From: Aliihoeflea sp023389195
GTDB taxonomy: Bacteria > Pseudomonadota > Alphaproteobacteria > Rhizobiales > Rhizobiaceae
Length of the DNA stretch: 64,000 nucleotides
Direction of reading: 5' to 3'
NCBI GenBank assembly: GCA_023389195.1
Contig: JAEWET010000003.1
Location: forward strand, 12,784 to 76,783
In this document: in pieces, positions 32,693 to 41,350 of the stretch
Position numbering within the stretch: the first letter of the stretch is position 1
How the letters are laid out: each line of letters starts with the position of its first letter
The notes under the pieces: generated by a model
What the model was told of the DNA's origin: nothing
The model's database searches: none
Seen by the model: only the letters and a program-made list of their open reading frames with translations
Made by a program: the position numbers and the translations under genes

Positions 32693-33694
32693 ATGAAGCG
32701 CCTCTTGCTCGCCGGCGTCGCCGCCGCCCTCCTCTTCGGTGCGCCTGCCCATGCGCAGCAGCCGACCTCGCTCCTCAACGCCTCCTACGACATCGCCCGC
32801 GAATTGTTCGCAGCGGTCAACGATGCGTTCATCCCCGCCCACAAGGAGGCGACCGGACAGGGCGTCACCGTCGACCAGTCGCATGCCGGAACGTCCCGCC
32901 AGGCGCGTGCCATCGCCGAGGGTCTCGAAGCCGACGTCGTCACCTTCAACCAGGTCACCGACATCGACTTCCTCGTCCAGAACGGTTTCGTTTCCGAAGA
33001 CTGGCAGAGCGAGTTTCCCAACCAGTCCTCGCCCTTCTATTCGCTGCCGTCCTTCCTCGTGCGCGAAGGCAATCCGAAGGGCATCGAGGACTGGGACGAT
33101 CTGGTGCGCGAGGACGTCCAGGTCATCTTCCCGAACCCTAAGACCTCCGGCAACGCGCGCTACACCTATCTTGCAGCCTATGCCTACGCACTCGAAGCCT
33201 TCGATGGCGACGAGACCAAGGCACAGGAGTTCGTGAAGAAGATCTTCGACAATGTTCCGGTCTTCGACACGGGCGGACGCGCCGCGACGACGACCTTCGT
33301 CGAGCGCCAGATCGGCGACGTGCTGATCACCTTCGAGGCGGAGACGAAGGCGATCGCGCGTGAGTTCGGCGAGGATCAGTACGATCTCATCACGCCTTCG
33401 GTCAGCCTTTTGGCCGAATTCCCCGTCGCCATCGTCGACCGCGTCGCCGAGCGCCGTGGTTCGGGTGAACTCGCCAAGGCCTATCTCGACTTCCTCTACA
33501 CCGAGGAAGGCCAGCGCATCGCCGCCGAAAACGGCCACCGCGTCGAGAACGAGACGGTCGCGCCCGAGTTCGCCGAAAACTTCCCCGAAGTGCGCCTCGT
33601 GACCGTCGAAGACGTGTTCGGCGGTTGGGACAAGGTGCAGGAAGAGCACTTCGCCTCCGGCGCGATCCTCGACCAGCTTTACGGCCAGCGTTGA
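32693..33694 (+). CDS. Sulfate ABC transporter substrate-binding protein
   Basis: 333 residues from the ATG at 32693 with AGGA eight bases before. A cleavable signal peptide (LLLAGVAAALLFGAPAHAQ) is followed by a type II binding fold: SYDIARELFAAVNDAF, VTVDQSHAGTSRQA (the anion-binding Ser/Gly/Thr loop), NPKTSGNARYTYLAAYAYAL. This is the CysP/Sbp family that binds sulfate or thiosulfate in the periplasm; which of the two is not readable. It is the first gene of a four-gene transporter operon and is followed by a strong hairpin. Confidence 0.93.
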   Translation: MKRLLLAGVAAALLFGAPAHAQQPTSLLNASYDIARELFAAVNDAFIPAHKEATGQGVTVDQSHAGTSRQARAIAEGLEADVVTFNQVTDIDFLVQNGFVSEDWQSEFPNQSSPFYSLPSFLVREGNPKGIEDWDDLVREDVQVIFPNPKTSGNARYTYLAAYAYALEAFDGDETKAQEFVKKIFDNVPVFDTGGRAATTTFVERQIGDVLITFEAETKAIAREFGEDQYDLITPSVSLLAEFPVAIVDRVAERRGSGELAKAYLDFLYTEEGQRIAAENGHRVENETVAPEFAENFPEVRLVTVEDVFGGWDKVQEEHFASGAILDQLYGQR

Positions 33695-33717
33695 CGCAAC
33701 CTCGGCTTGCTGTATTG

Positions 33718-33743
33718 ACCGGCGGGTGAAAACCCGCCGGTTT
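33718..33743 (+). terminator. Strong hairpin after the binding-protein gene
   Basis: ACCGGCGGGT (33718-33727) and ACCCGCCGGT (33732-33741) form a perfect 10-bp stem with a GAAA tetraloop, followed by TT. It starts 24 bases after the stop of the binding-protein gene and lies before the permease genes, so it may act as a partial terminator or an mRNA 3'-end stabiliser. Confidence 0.75.
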
Positions 33744-33774
33744 GGCATTCGGATCGCATGATGTTCTTCGCTAA

Positions 33775-33962
33775 CACCCCCCTCTGGCCTGCCGGCCATC
33801 TCCCCCTCAAGGGGGGAGATCAGTCTCGTCGGCGTTCCGAATCGCCGGAAACGGCACTGGCAGGTTTGATGACGCGGGTCATCTCCCCCCTTGAGGGGGG
33901 TCCGCAGGACGGGCCGAGACCCGCGGCTCGGGCCAGGGCGGCCGGCAGGCCAGAGGGGGGTG
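33775..33962. repeat. 188-bp palindromic element with perfect 23-bp terminal inverted repeats
   Basis: Positions 33775-33797 and 33940-33962 are exact reverse complements over 23 bases (left end begins CACCCCCCTCTGGCC). Inside are two further small palindromes around 33798-33820 and 33881-33900 rich in C-run/G-run pairs. There is no gene and no clear target duplication. The design resembles abundant intergenic repeats of rhizobial genomes, or a MITE. It ends 25 bases before the first permease gene. Confidence 0.85.
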
Positions 33963-33987
33963 CCTCGCGCAACCCGACCAAGCCGTC

Positions 33988-34809
33988 ATGAGCCGCCGCG
34001 TCATCCCCGGACTGCCGCTCTCCCTCGGCATCACGCTCTTCTATGTCGGCCTCATCATCGCGCTGCCGCTGGGCGCGTTGGTCTTCAAGGCCGCGTCGCT
34101 CGGGCCGGAAGCCTACTGGAACATCATCTCCTCCGAGCGCGCGGTGGCCAGCTATCGCGTGACGGTGCTGTCCGCTCTCGCCGCCACGCTCTTCAACCTC
34201 GTCTTCGGTCTCGCGCTCGCCTGGGTTCTCGTCCGCTATTCCTTTCCCGGACGGCGGCTCGTCGACGCCATCGTCGACCTGCCCTTCGCCCTGCCGACTG
34301 CCGTCGCCGGTATCGCGCTGACCACCCTCTTCGCCCCAAATGGCTGGTTCGGCGGCCCGCTTCTGGATGCCGGCATCCGCGTCGCCTATACGCCGATCGG
34401 CATCATGATCGCGATGGCGTTCACCAGCCTGCCCTTCATCGTGCGCACCGTGCAGCCGGTGCTCGAAGACCTCGACCCGGCGCTCGAGGAAGCCGCGCAG
34501 TCGCTCGGCGGCAGCGACCTGTCGATCTTCTGGCGCGTGATCCTGCCGATCCTCTGGCCCGCACTTCTGGCCGGCACGTCGCTCGCCTTTGCGCGCAGTC
34601 TCGGCGAATTCGGCGCGATCATCTTCATTGCCGGCAACCAGCCCTTTTCGACCGAAATCACCGCGCTTCTCGCCTTCATCCGGCTTGAGGAATACGACTA
34701 CCAGGCTGCCGCTGCGATCGCCTCGGTGATGCTGATAACCGCCTTCGTCATGCTCGCGGTGACCAATTTCATGCAGGCGCGCGCGCTGCGCTACACGGCG
34801 AGGACCTGA
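33988..34809 (+). CDS. cysT: Sulfate ABC transporter permease CysT
   Basis: 273 residues with six membrane segments and the cytoplasmic EAA loop LEEAAQSLGGSDLSIFWRVI near residue 165, which contacts CysA. Typical starting helix SLGITLFYVGLIIALPLGAL. It forms the channel with CysW. The start follows the palindromic element by 25 bases and has no obvious ribosome-binding site. Confidence 0.94.
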   Translation: MSRRVIPGLPLSLGITLFYVGLIIALPLGALVFKAASLGPEAYWNIISSERAVASYRVTVLSALAATLFNLVFGLALAWVLVRYSFPGRRLVDAIVDLPFALPTAVAGIALTTLFAPNGWFGGPLLDAGIRVAYTPIGIMIAMAFTSLPFIVRTVQPVLEDLDPALEEAAQSLGGSDLSIFWRVILPILWPALLAGTSLAFARSLGEFGAIIFIAGNQPFSTEITALLAFIRLEEYDYQAAAAIASVMLITAFVMLAVTNFMQARALRYTART

Positions 34810-34811
34810 CG

Positions 34812-35693
34812 ATGCGACATGCGACAGGACGCCCGCCAAGGATCGGCGACAGGCCAGCCATCCGCCGCACGCTGATCGGCCTCGTGCTGATCACCGGCGC
34901 GCTTCTCATTCTCGCCCCGCTCCTGGTCATCGGTGTTCAGGCCTTTTCGATGGGCGTCGGCTATTTCGGCGCGACCATCGCCAATCCCGATACCCGCCAT
35001 GCGATCTTCCTGACCGTCGCGACCGCGCTCATCGCGGTGCCGATCAACACCATCTTCGGCGTCGCTGCCGCATGGGCGGTGACGAAGTACGATTTCTGGG
35101 GCCGACGCTTCCTGATCGTCATCATCGAAATCCCGTTCTCGATCTCGCCGATCGTCGCCGGCGTCGCCTATCTCTTCGTCTACGGACTGCAGGGCCTGTT
35201 CGGGCCGATGCTGCAATCGGCCGAGATCAAGGTGCTGTTCGCCCTGCCCGGCATCGTCCTCGCGTCGATGTTCGTCACCGCACCCTTCGTCGCCCGCGAA
35301 CTCATCCCGCTGATGCAGGCGCAAGGGCGCGACCTCGAAGAAGCCGCGACCTCGCTCGGCGCGTCGGGCTGGCGCACGTTCTTCTCCGTCACGCTGCCCA
35401 ACATCAAATGGGCGCTGCTCTATGGCGTCGTCCTGTGCAACGCCCGGGTGATGGGTGAATTCGGTGCGGTGTCCGTCGTCTCGGGCAACATTCGCGGCCA
35501 GACCAACACCCTGCCGCTCCACATCGAACTGCTTTACCACGACTACAATTCCGTCGGCGCGTTCGCGGCCGCGTCCATTCTCGCGCTGCTCGCCGTCGTG
35601 ACCATCATCGCCAAGGTGCTGCTCGAGCGCCAGGGCGCCGGCCGCCGCTCGCGTCCCGCACTTGCCGCCCCCATCGTCGAGGCCAAGCCATGA
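34812..35693 (+). CDS. cysW: Sulfate ABC transporter permease CysW
   Basis: 293 residues, six membrane helices and the EAA loop DLEEAATSLGASGWRTFFSV near residue 180. GAGGA lies seven bases before the ATG, overlapping the end of cysT. It pairs with CysT as the transmembrane heterodimer. Its stop overlaps the cysA start (ATGA), giving tight stoichiometry. Confidence 0.94.
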   Translation: MRHATGRPPRIGDRPAIRRTLIGLVLITGALLILAPLLVIGVQAFSMGVGYFGATIANPDTRHAIFLTVATALIAVPINTIFGVAAAWAVTKYDFWGRRFLIVIIEIPFSISPIVAGVAYLFVYGLQGLFGPMLQSAEIKVLFALPGIVLASMFVTAPFVARELIPLMQAQGRDLEEAATSLGASGWRTFFSVTLPNIKWALLYGVVLCNARVMGEFGAVSVVSGNIRGQTNTLPLHIELLYHDYNSVGAFAAASILALLAVVTIIAKVLLERQGAGRRSRPALAAPIVEAKP

Positions 35694-36712
35694 AGATCGC
35701 CCTGAAGAACGTCGCCAAGACCTTCGATACGTTTCGCGCCGTGCGCGGCGTCTCGCTTGACATCGAAAGCGGCGAACTCGTCGCGCTGCTCGGGCCGTCT
35801 GGCTCCGGCAAGACGACGATCCTGCGCATGGTCGCGGGGCTCGAATATGCCGATGAGGGTCAGATATTCTTCGGCGACGAGGATGCGACCGATATCCCCG
35901 TGCGCGAGCGTGGCGTCGGCTTCGTCTTCCAGCACTACGCGCTGTTTCCGCACATGACGGTCGGCGAAAACGTCGCATTCGGCATGAAGGTGTCGAAGAA
36001 GAAGCGCTCCAAGGCCGACATCGCCGCGCGCGTCGGCGAATTGCTTCGCCTCGTCAAGCTGGACGGCCTTCAGGACCGGTTCCCGAACCAGATTTCCGGC
36101 GGCCAGCGCCAGCGCGTCGCCCTTGCCCGCGCGCTCGCGGTCGATCCGAAGGTGCTGCTGCTCGACGAGCCGTTCGGCGCGCTCGATGCCAATGTGCGCC
36201 GCGAACTGCGCCGCTGGCTGCGTGAAATCCATTCCGAACTCGGCATCACGACGCTGTTCGTCACGCACGACCAGGAAGAAGCGCTCGATCTTGCCGACCG
36301 CGTCGTCATTCTCGACGAGGGCAAGATCGTGCAGGAAGGCACGCCCGAAGAGGTGACGCGGCAGCCCAAATCGGCCTTCGTGGTGCGATTCCTGGGGGAT
36401 ACAAACCGGCTCGGCGCGTCTGTCGCCAACGGCATGGCCGATCTCGGCGGAGCCTCCATCGCCGCGCCCGCGCTCGCCGACGGCAAGGCCGACGCCTATC
36501 TGCGGCCCAGCGACCTCACCTGGTCGGCGACCGGCGGCGGCATTCCCGCCTCTGTCGAGCGCGTTCTCGACCGCCCCGATTCCCGGCGCGTCATTGCGAT
36601 AACGGATCACGGCGATCCGCTCGAATTCGACGTGGCGCCTGAGGTGACGGTGAAGGCAGGCGACCGCGGCTTCGTCCAGATCGCCCGTGCGCAGCTTTTC
36701 GCGGCGGAGTAG
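35690..36712 (+). CDS. cysA: Sulfate ABC transporter ATP-binding protein CysA
   Basis: 340 residues. Walker A GPSGSGKTT (~residue 36), Q-loop VFQHYALFPHMTV, signature NQISGGQRQRVALARAL, Walker B LLLDEPFGALD and switch His in FVTHDQEEALDLADR. The C-terminal region (~240-340) is a TOBE-like regulatory domain. It hydrolyses ATP to import sulfate. It is the last gene of the operon. Four-base overlap with cysW. Confidence 0.95.
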   Translation: MKIALKNVAKTFDTFRAVRGVSLDIESGELVALLGPSGSGKTTILRMVAGLEYADEGQIFFGDEDATDIPVRERGVGFVFQHYALFPHMTVGENVAFGMKVSKKKRSKADIAARVGELLRLVKLDGLQDRFPNQISGGQRQRVALARALAVDPKVLLLDEPFGALDANVRRELRRWLREIHSELGITTLFVTHDQEEALDLADRVVILDEGKIVQEGTPEEVTRQPKSAFVVRFLGDTNRLGASVANGMADLGGASIAAPALADGKADAYLRPSDLTWSATGGGIPASVERVLDRPDSRRVIAITDHGDPLEFDVAPEVTVKAGDRGFVQIARAQLFAAE

Positions 36713-36807
36713 TCGCTTCTATACATTTGCGGCAAACCCGGTTAGGAAGGCGCAAAATTCAGCGCCGCGCCCGTTGCGCCCGCGCGCCCACTCCCGAAAG
36801 ACGACCG

Positions 36808-38556
36808 ATGACCGAATTCGAAGGCATTTTGCCTCCGCTTGCCGCCGCACTTGAAAAGCGCGGCTATTCCTCCCTGACTCCGGTGCAGAAGGCCGTGACC
36901 GGCTCCGAACTCGGGGATGCCGACGCGCTCGTCTCAGCGCAGACCGGCTCCGGCAAGACCGTCGCCTTCGGCCTCGCACTCGCGCCGACGCTGCTTGGCG
37001 ACGACGAGCGTTTCGGCCCGGCCGCCGCCCCGCTGGCTCTTGCCATCGCACCGACGCGCGAGCTTGCCGTGCAGGTCAAGCGCGAGCTCGAATGGCTCTA
37101 TGCCGAGACCGGCGCCACCGTCGCCTCCTGCGTCGGCGGCATGGACATGCGCTCGGAGCGCCGCACGCTCGAACGCGGCGCGCAGATCGTCGTCGGCACG
37201 CCGGGCCGCCTGCGCGACCACATCACTCGCGGCTCGCTCCAGCTCGACGATATCCGTGCCGTGGTGCTCGACGAGGCCGACGAGATGCTCGATCTCGGTT
37301 TTCGCGAAGACCTCGAATTCATCCTCGAAGCCGCGCCCGACGAGCGCCGCACTCTGATGTTCTCGGCCACGGTCTCGAAGCCGATCGCCGAACTCGCCAA
37401 GAACTACCAGCGCAGCGCGGTCCGCGTCTCGACCGCGGCCGAGGCCCGCCAGCATGGCGACATCGAATATCGTGCCCTCTCCGTCGCCGACGCCGACCGC
37501 GAGAACGCGATCATCAACGTCCTGCGCTATTACGAGCCGACCAATGCGCTCGTCTTCTGCTCGACCCGCGCAGCGGTCAACCACATGACCGCGCGCTTCA
37601 ACAATCGCGGCTTTGCCGTCGTCGCGCTGTCCGGCGAACTCAGCCAGAACGAGCGCACCCATGCGCTGCAGGCGATGCGCGACGGGCGCGCGCAGGTCTG
37701 CATCGCGACCGACGTCGCCGCGCGCGGCATCGACTTGCCAAACCTCGAACTCGTCATCCACGCCGACCTTCCGACCAACCGCGAGACGCTGCTTCACCGT
37801 TCGGGCCGTACCGGTCGCGCCGGCCGCAAAGGCATGAGCGTTCTGATCGTGCCGAACAAGGCCGGCAAGCGCGCGAGCCGGCTTCTTCAAAGTGCTTCCA
37901 TCAACGCCCAGTGGGGCAAGCCGCCGACGGCGGAGGAAGTCGTCCAGCGCGACGACGAGCGCCTGCTCGCCGATCCCGCGCTGTCGGAGCCGATCACCGA
38001 GGACGTCGAGGAGTTCGTCCGCCAAATCCTCGAAAAGCATGGCGCCGAACAGGTCGCCGCCGCCTATGTCCGCGCCTATCGCGCCGGCCGTTCGGCGCCG
38101 GAAGACCTGATGGAGGTTAACTTCGTCGAGGATCGCAAGGCCGCCAAGGAGCGCGAGCCCTTCGGCGATGCCGTCTGGTTCTCGCTGTCCATCGGCCGCA
38201 AGCAGAATGCCGAGCCGCGCTGGCTGATCCCGATGCTCTGCCGCAACGGCAACCTGACCAAGAAGGACATCGGCGCCATCAAGATGATGCCGGAGGAGAC
38301 CTTCGTCGAAATCGCCGCCGGCTCCGCCGACCGCTTCGCCGCGCTCATCGGCAAGAAGGGCGACCTCGAACGCGGTATTCGTGTAAAGCGAGTAGAAGGC
38401 ACGCCGGAATTCACGCGCGACGCCAAGCCGGCGCATCGCGGCCAGAAGCCGGACCAGAAGTTCGAGAAGAAGGACTGGTCGAAGAAGCCCGGCAAGCCGA
38501 AGTTCGAAAAGCGCCCCGACGGCTTCAAGAAGAAGAAGCCGAAGCGGGAAGGCTGA
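36808..38556 (+). CDS. DEAD-box RNA helicase with DbpA-type RNA-binding domain
   Basis: 582 residues from the ATG at 36808. Motifs in order: Q motif region SSLTPVQKAV, motif I SAQTGSGKT, PTRELAV, TPGRLRDH, DEAD in VVLDEADEMLDLGF, SAT, then HRSGRTGRAGRKG. A DbpA/CsdA RNA-binding domain lies around 445-520 (VWFSLSIGRKQNAEPRWLIP) and the tail is Lys-rich (KKDWSKKPGKPKFEKRP). Such helicases help ribosome assembly, especially in the cold. It follows the transporter operon by 95 bases. Confidence 0.93.
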   Translation: MTEFEGILPPLAAALEKRGYSSLTPVQKAVTGSELGDADALVSAQTGSGKTVAFGLALAPTLLGDDERFGPAAAPLALAIAPTRELAVQVKRELEWLYAETGATVASCVGGMDMRSERRTLERGAQIVVGTPGRLRDHITRGSLQLDDIRAVVLDEADEMLDLGFREDLEFILEAAPDERRTLMFSATVSKPIAELAKNYQRSAVRVSTAAEARQHGDIEYRALSVADADRENAIINVLRYYEPTNALVFCSTRAAVNHMTARFNNRGFAVVALSGELSQNERTHALQAMRDGRAQVCIATDVAARGIDLPNLELVIHADLPTNRETLLHRSGRTGRAGRKGMSVLIVPNKAGKRASRLLQSASINAQWGKPPTAEEVVQRDDERLLADPALSEPITEDVEEFVRQILEKHGAEQVAAAYVRAYRAGRSAPEDLMEVNFVEDRKAAKEREPFGDAVWFSLSIGRKQNAEPRWLIPMLCRNGNLTKKDIGAIKMMPEETFVEIAAGSADRFAALIGKKGDLERGIRVKRVEGTPEFTRDAKPAHRGQKPDQKFEKKDWSKKPGKPKFEKRPDGFKKKKPKREG

Positions 38557-38589
38557 AATCGAAGGGCGCCTTATGGCGCCCTGTCGAGA

Positions 38590-38838
38590 CTATCGCGGTT
38601 GCCCCGATGCCGGATCGATGTCGATGTCAATCTTGGCGCCGTCGGCGCGGTAGTATTCGATTTCCCAATAGCCATCGCTGTCCCATTCGATTTCGTCGAA
38701 ATAGCCGAAGCCGTCTTCGGCCTCGATCGTTGCGAGAATTTCTGAAAGCGGGACCGAGCCCGGCGCGGGCTGGGCAAGAGCGGGCATTGACAGTCCGGCA
38801 GCAATCAACAGGCTGGCGGCGGCAAGTTGCAACTTCAT
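38590..38838 (-). CDS. PepSY domain periplasmic protein
   Basis: 82 residues from the ATG at 38838, with GAGGAG eight bases upstream. A signal peptide (LQLAAASLLIAAGLSMPALA) precedes a single PepSY-like unit: PLSEILATIEAEDGFGYFDE, then YYRADGAKIDIDIDPASG. The family is thought to modulate protease or redox partners; no role is known here. It lies 59 bases downstream of parC on the same strand. Confidence 0.78.
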   Translation of the reverse strand: MKLQLAAASLLIAAGLSMPALAQPAPGSVPLSEILATIEAEDGFGYFDEIEWDSDGYWEIEYYRADGAKIDIDIDPASGQPR

Positions 38839-38897
38839 CAAGAACTCCTCGGTTGGGTCGGTGAAGGCCAACGCAAGGTTGTAACGATGGTTCCTGG

Positions 38898-41180
38898 TTA
38901 GAACTTGCCCGTCCTTGGGAAGCCTTTCGGCACCATGCGGCCGGCACCGGCGCGGTTGCCGATCCACTCGATCAGCTCGGCCTGGCTGCGGGTGAATCCG
39001 CGTCCGGCCGAATCCGTCCAGGTCAGCCCCGCCTCCATCGCGAAGGTCTTTGCGTCCGACACGCCGCCATCCTTGTAGCGCTGCAGGCGCACGCCCTTGC
39101 CGCGCGTCATTTCCGGCACCTCGACCAGCGAGAACACGAGCAGCTTGCGGTTGTCGCCGACGATGGCGAGGTGGTCGCCCGAAACGGTCAGGCAGAGCCG
39201 CGCCTCGTCCGGCGACTTGACGTTCATCACCTGCCTGCCCTTGCGCGTATTGGCGACGACTTCAGCCTCCGGCACCGCAAATCCATAGCCCTCGCGGCTG
39301 ACGAGCAGCAGCCGGCGCTGCGGGTCGTGGACGAAGGCGGTGAGGATGTCCTGGTCGTTTTCCATGTCGACCATGATACGGATCGGCTCGCCGTGCCCGC
39401 GACCGCCCGGCAGCCGGTCGGCGCCGAGCGTGTAGAACTTGCCGCCGGTCGTGAAGACGATGATCTTGTCGGTCGTCTGCGCGTGGAAGGCGAGCTTGAG
39501 CTTGTCGCCTTCCTTGAAGGTCAGCGACGCGAAATCGGCCATGTGGCCCTTCATCGCGCGCAGCCAGCCCTTTTCGGACACGACGATCGTCACCGGCTCC
39601 TTCTCGATCATCGCGTGATGGATGTCGCCGACATCATGCTCCGGCGCGTCGGCGAACTGCGTGCGGCGGCGGCCGAGGTCGGTATGCGAGCCGAACTTGT
39701 CGCGGATCTTTTCGACCTCCCAGCGGATCGTCTTCCACTGCTTGGCCTCGGAGGCCAGCAGGCCTTCGATCTGTGCCTTCTCGGCGGTCAGAGCCTCGTG
39801 CTCCTTGCGGATCTCGAACTCCTCCAGCTTGCGCAGATTGCGCAGGCGCATGTTGAGAATGGCTTCGGCCTGGATGTCCGTCAGGTCCCAACGGGCGATC
39901 ATCACCTTCTTGGGCTCATCCTCCTCGCGGATGATGCGGATGACCTCGTCGATGTTGAGGTAGGCGATCAATAGGCCGCCGAGGATTTCCAGCCGCCGCT
40001 CGATCTCCGCCAGCCGGTGGCGCGAGCGGCGGATCAGCACTTCCTTGCGGTGCTCCAGCCACTCGACCAGCACGCCCTTAAGCGACAGAACGTTCGGCAC
40101 CTTGCCGCGCGTCAGGACGTTCATGTTGAGCGGAAAGCGGCTTTCGAGCTCGGTCAGCTTGAAAACGGATTCCATCAGCAATGCCGGGTCGACCAGCCGG
40201 CTTTTCGGCACCAGCACGAGGCGGATGTCCTCCGCGCTTTCGTCGCGCACATCGTCGAGCAGCGGCAGCTTGCGGGCGAGCAGGAGTTCAGCGATCTTCT
40301 CGACCAGCCGCGCCTTCTGGACGCCGTAGGGAATCTCGGTGACGACAATCTGGTAGGTGCCCCTGCCCTGGTCCTCCTGCTCCCACCTCGCCCGCACGCG
40401 GAACGAGCCGCGCCCGGTCTTATAGGCCTGCGCGATCATGTCGAAATCGTCGACGATGATGCCACCGGTCGGGAAGTCAGGCCCGCGCACCATGTTCTCG
40501 TCCGGATCGGTCGGGTGCGGCTCGCGGGTCAGGAGGTCCTCGACCTCCGCGCCCGGATGGTCGATCAGGTGCAGCGCGGCCTTGCACAGTTCGGCGAGGT
40601 TATGCGGCGGCACGGACGTCGCCATGCCGACGGCGATGCCGGACGAGCCGTTGGCGAGAAGGTTCGGGAACGCGCCCGGCAGGACGACCGGTTCCTCGTC
40701 CTCCTCATTGTAGGTGGGGCGAAAATCGACCGCATCCTCGGTGATGCCGGCCAGAAGCTCGGTCGTCACCTCGGTCATCCGCGCTTCGGTGTAGCGCATG
40801 GCGGCGGCGTTATCGCCGTCGACATTGCCGAAATTGCCCTGCCCGTCGACGAGCGGATAGCGCACCGAGAAAGACTGCGCGAGGCGCACCAGCGCGTCAT
40901 AGATCGACTGGTCGCCATGCGGGTGGAACTTGCCCATCACCTCGCCGACGATGCGGGCGCACTTGGCGAAGCCCTGCTCGGGGTTCAGCCGCAGAAGGCG
41001 CATGGAGTGGACGATACGGCGGTGGACGGGCTTCAGCCCGTCGCGCACGTCCGGCAGCGCGCGGTGCATGATCGTCGAGAGCGCATAGGCCAGATAGCGC
41101 TCTTCGAGCGCCTTCTTCAGGTCGACCGGCTCGATATGATCGCCGTCTCCGGCGCCAGGCGGCAAAAGGCTTTTTCCCAT
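38898..41180 (-). CDS. parC: DNA topoisomerase IV subunit A
   Basis: 760 residues. The winged-helix active site is present: LPDVRDGLKPVHRRIVHSM, KFHPHGDQSIYDALVRLAQS and the catalytic Tyr in MRYTEARMT (~residue 125). The C-terminal half has beta-pinwheel repeats (FAMEAGLTWTDSAGRG at the end). The quinolone-determining residues follow the usual plan. The enzyme decatenates daughter chromosomes. parE (topoisomerase) is not in the window. Confidence 0.95.
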   Translation of the reverse strand: MGKSLLPPGAGDGDHIEPVDLKKALEERYLAYALSTIMHRALPDVRDGLKPVHRRIVHSMRLLRLNPEQGFAKCARIVGEVMGKFHPHGDQSIYDALVRLAQSFSVRYPLVDGQGNFGNVDGDNAAAMRYTEARMTEVTTELLAGITEDAVDFRPTYNEEDEEPVVLPGAFPNLLANGSSGIAVGMATSVPPHNLAELCKAALHLIDHPGAEVEDLLTREPHPTDPDENMVRGPDFPTGGIIVDDFDMIAQAYKTGRGSFRVRARWEQEDQGRGTYQIVVTEIPYGVQKARLVEKIAELLLARKLPLLDDVRDESAEDIRLVLVPKSRLVDPALLMESVFKLTELESRFPLNMNVLTRGKVPNVLSLKGVLVEWLEHRKEVLIRRSRHRLAEIERRLEILGGLLIAYLNIDEVIRIIREEDEPKKVMIARWDLTDIQAEAILNMRLRNLRKLEEFEIRKEHEALTAEKAQIEGLLASEAKQWKTIRWEVEKIRDKFGSHTDLGRRRTQFADAPEHDVGDIHHAMIEKEPVTIVVSEKGWLRAMKGHMADFASLTFKEGDKLKLAFHAQTTDKIIVFTTGGKFYTLGADRLPGGRGHGEPIRIMVDMENDQDILTAFVHDPQRRLLLVSREGYGFAVPEAEVVANTRKGRQVMNVKSPDEARLCLTVSGDHLAIVGDNRKLLVFSLVEVPEMTRGKGVRLQRYKDGGVSDAKTFAMEAGLTWTDSAGRGFTRSQAELIEWIGNRAGAGRMVPKGFPRTGKF

Positions 41181-41350
41181 GGGTATGGCTTAAACAGCCG
41201 GGGGATTCGCAGCAAGGCCGCGCGCCGCCGCACCCCGTGTCAATCCACCGAAAACCGCCGCCCCATGATTTTGTGCCACAGAAACATCATTTGCGTTTTC
41301 GCCACGTCTGCGCTCTGTGTTCTCTAGATCAAAGGATTTAGGTTTTTTCG

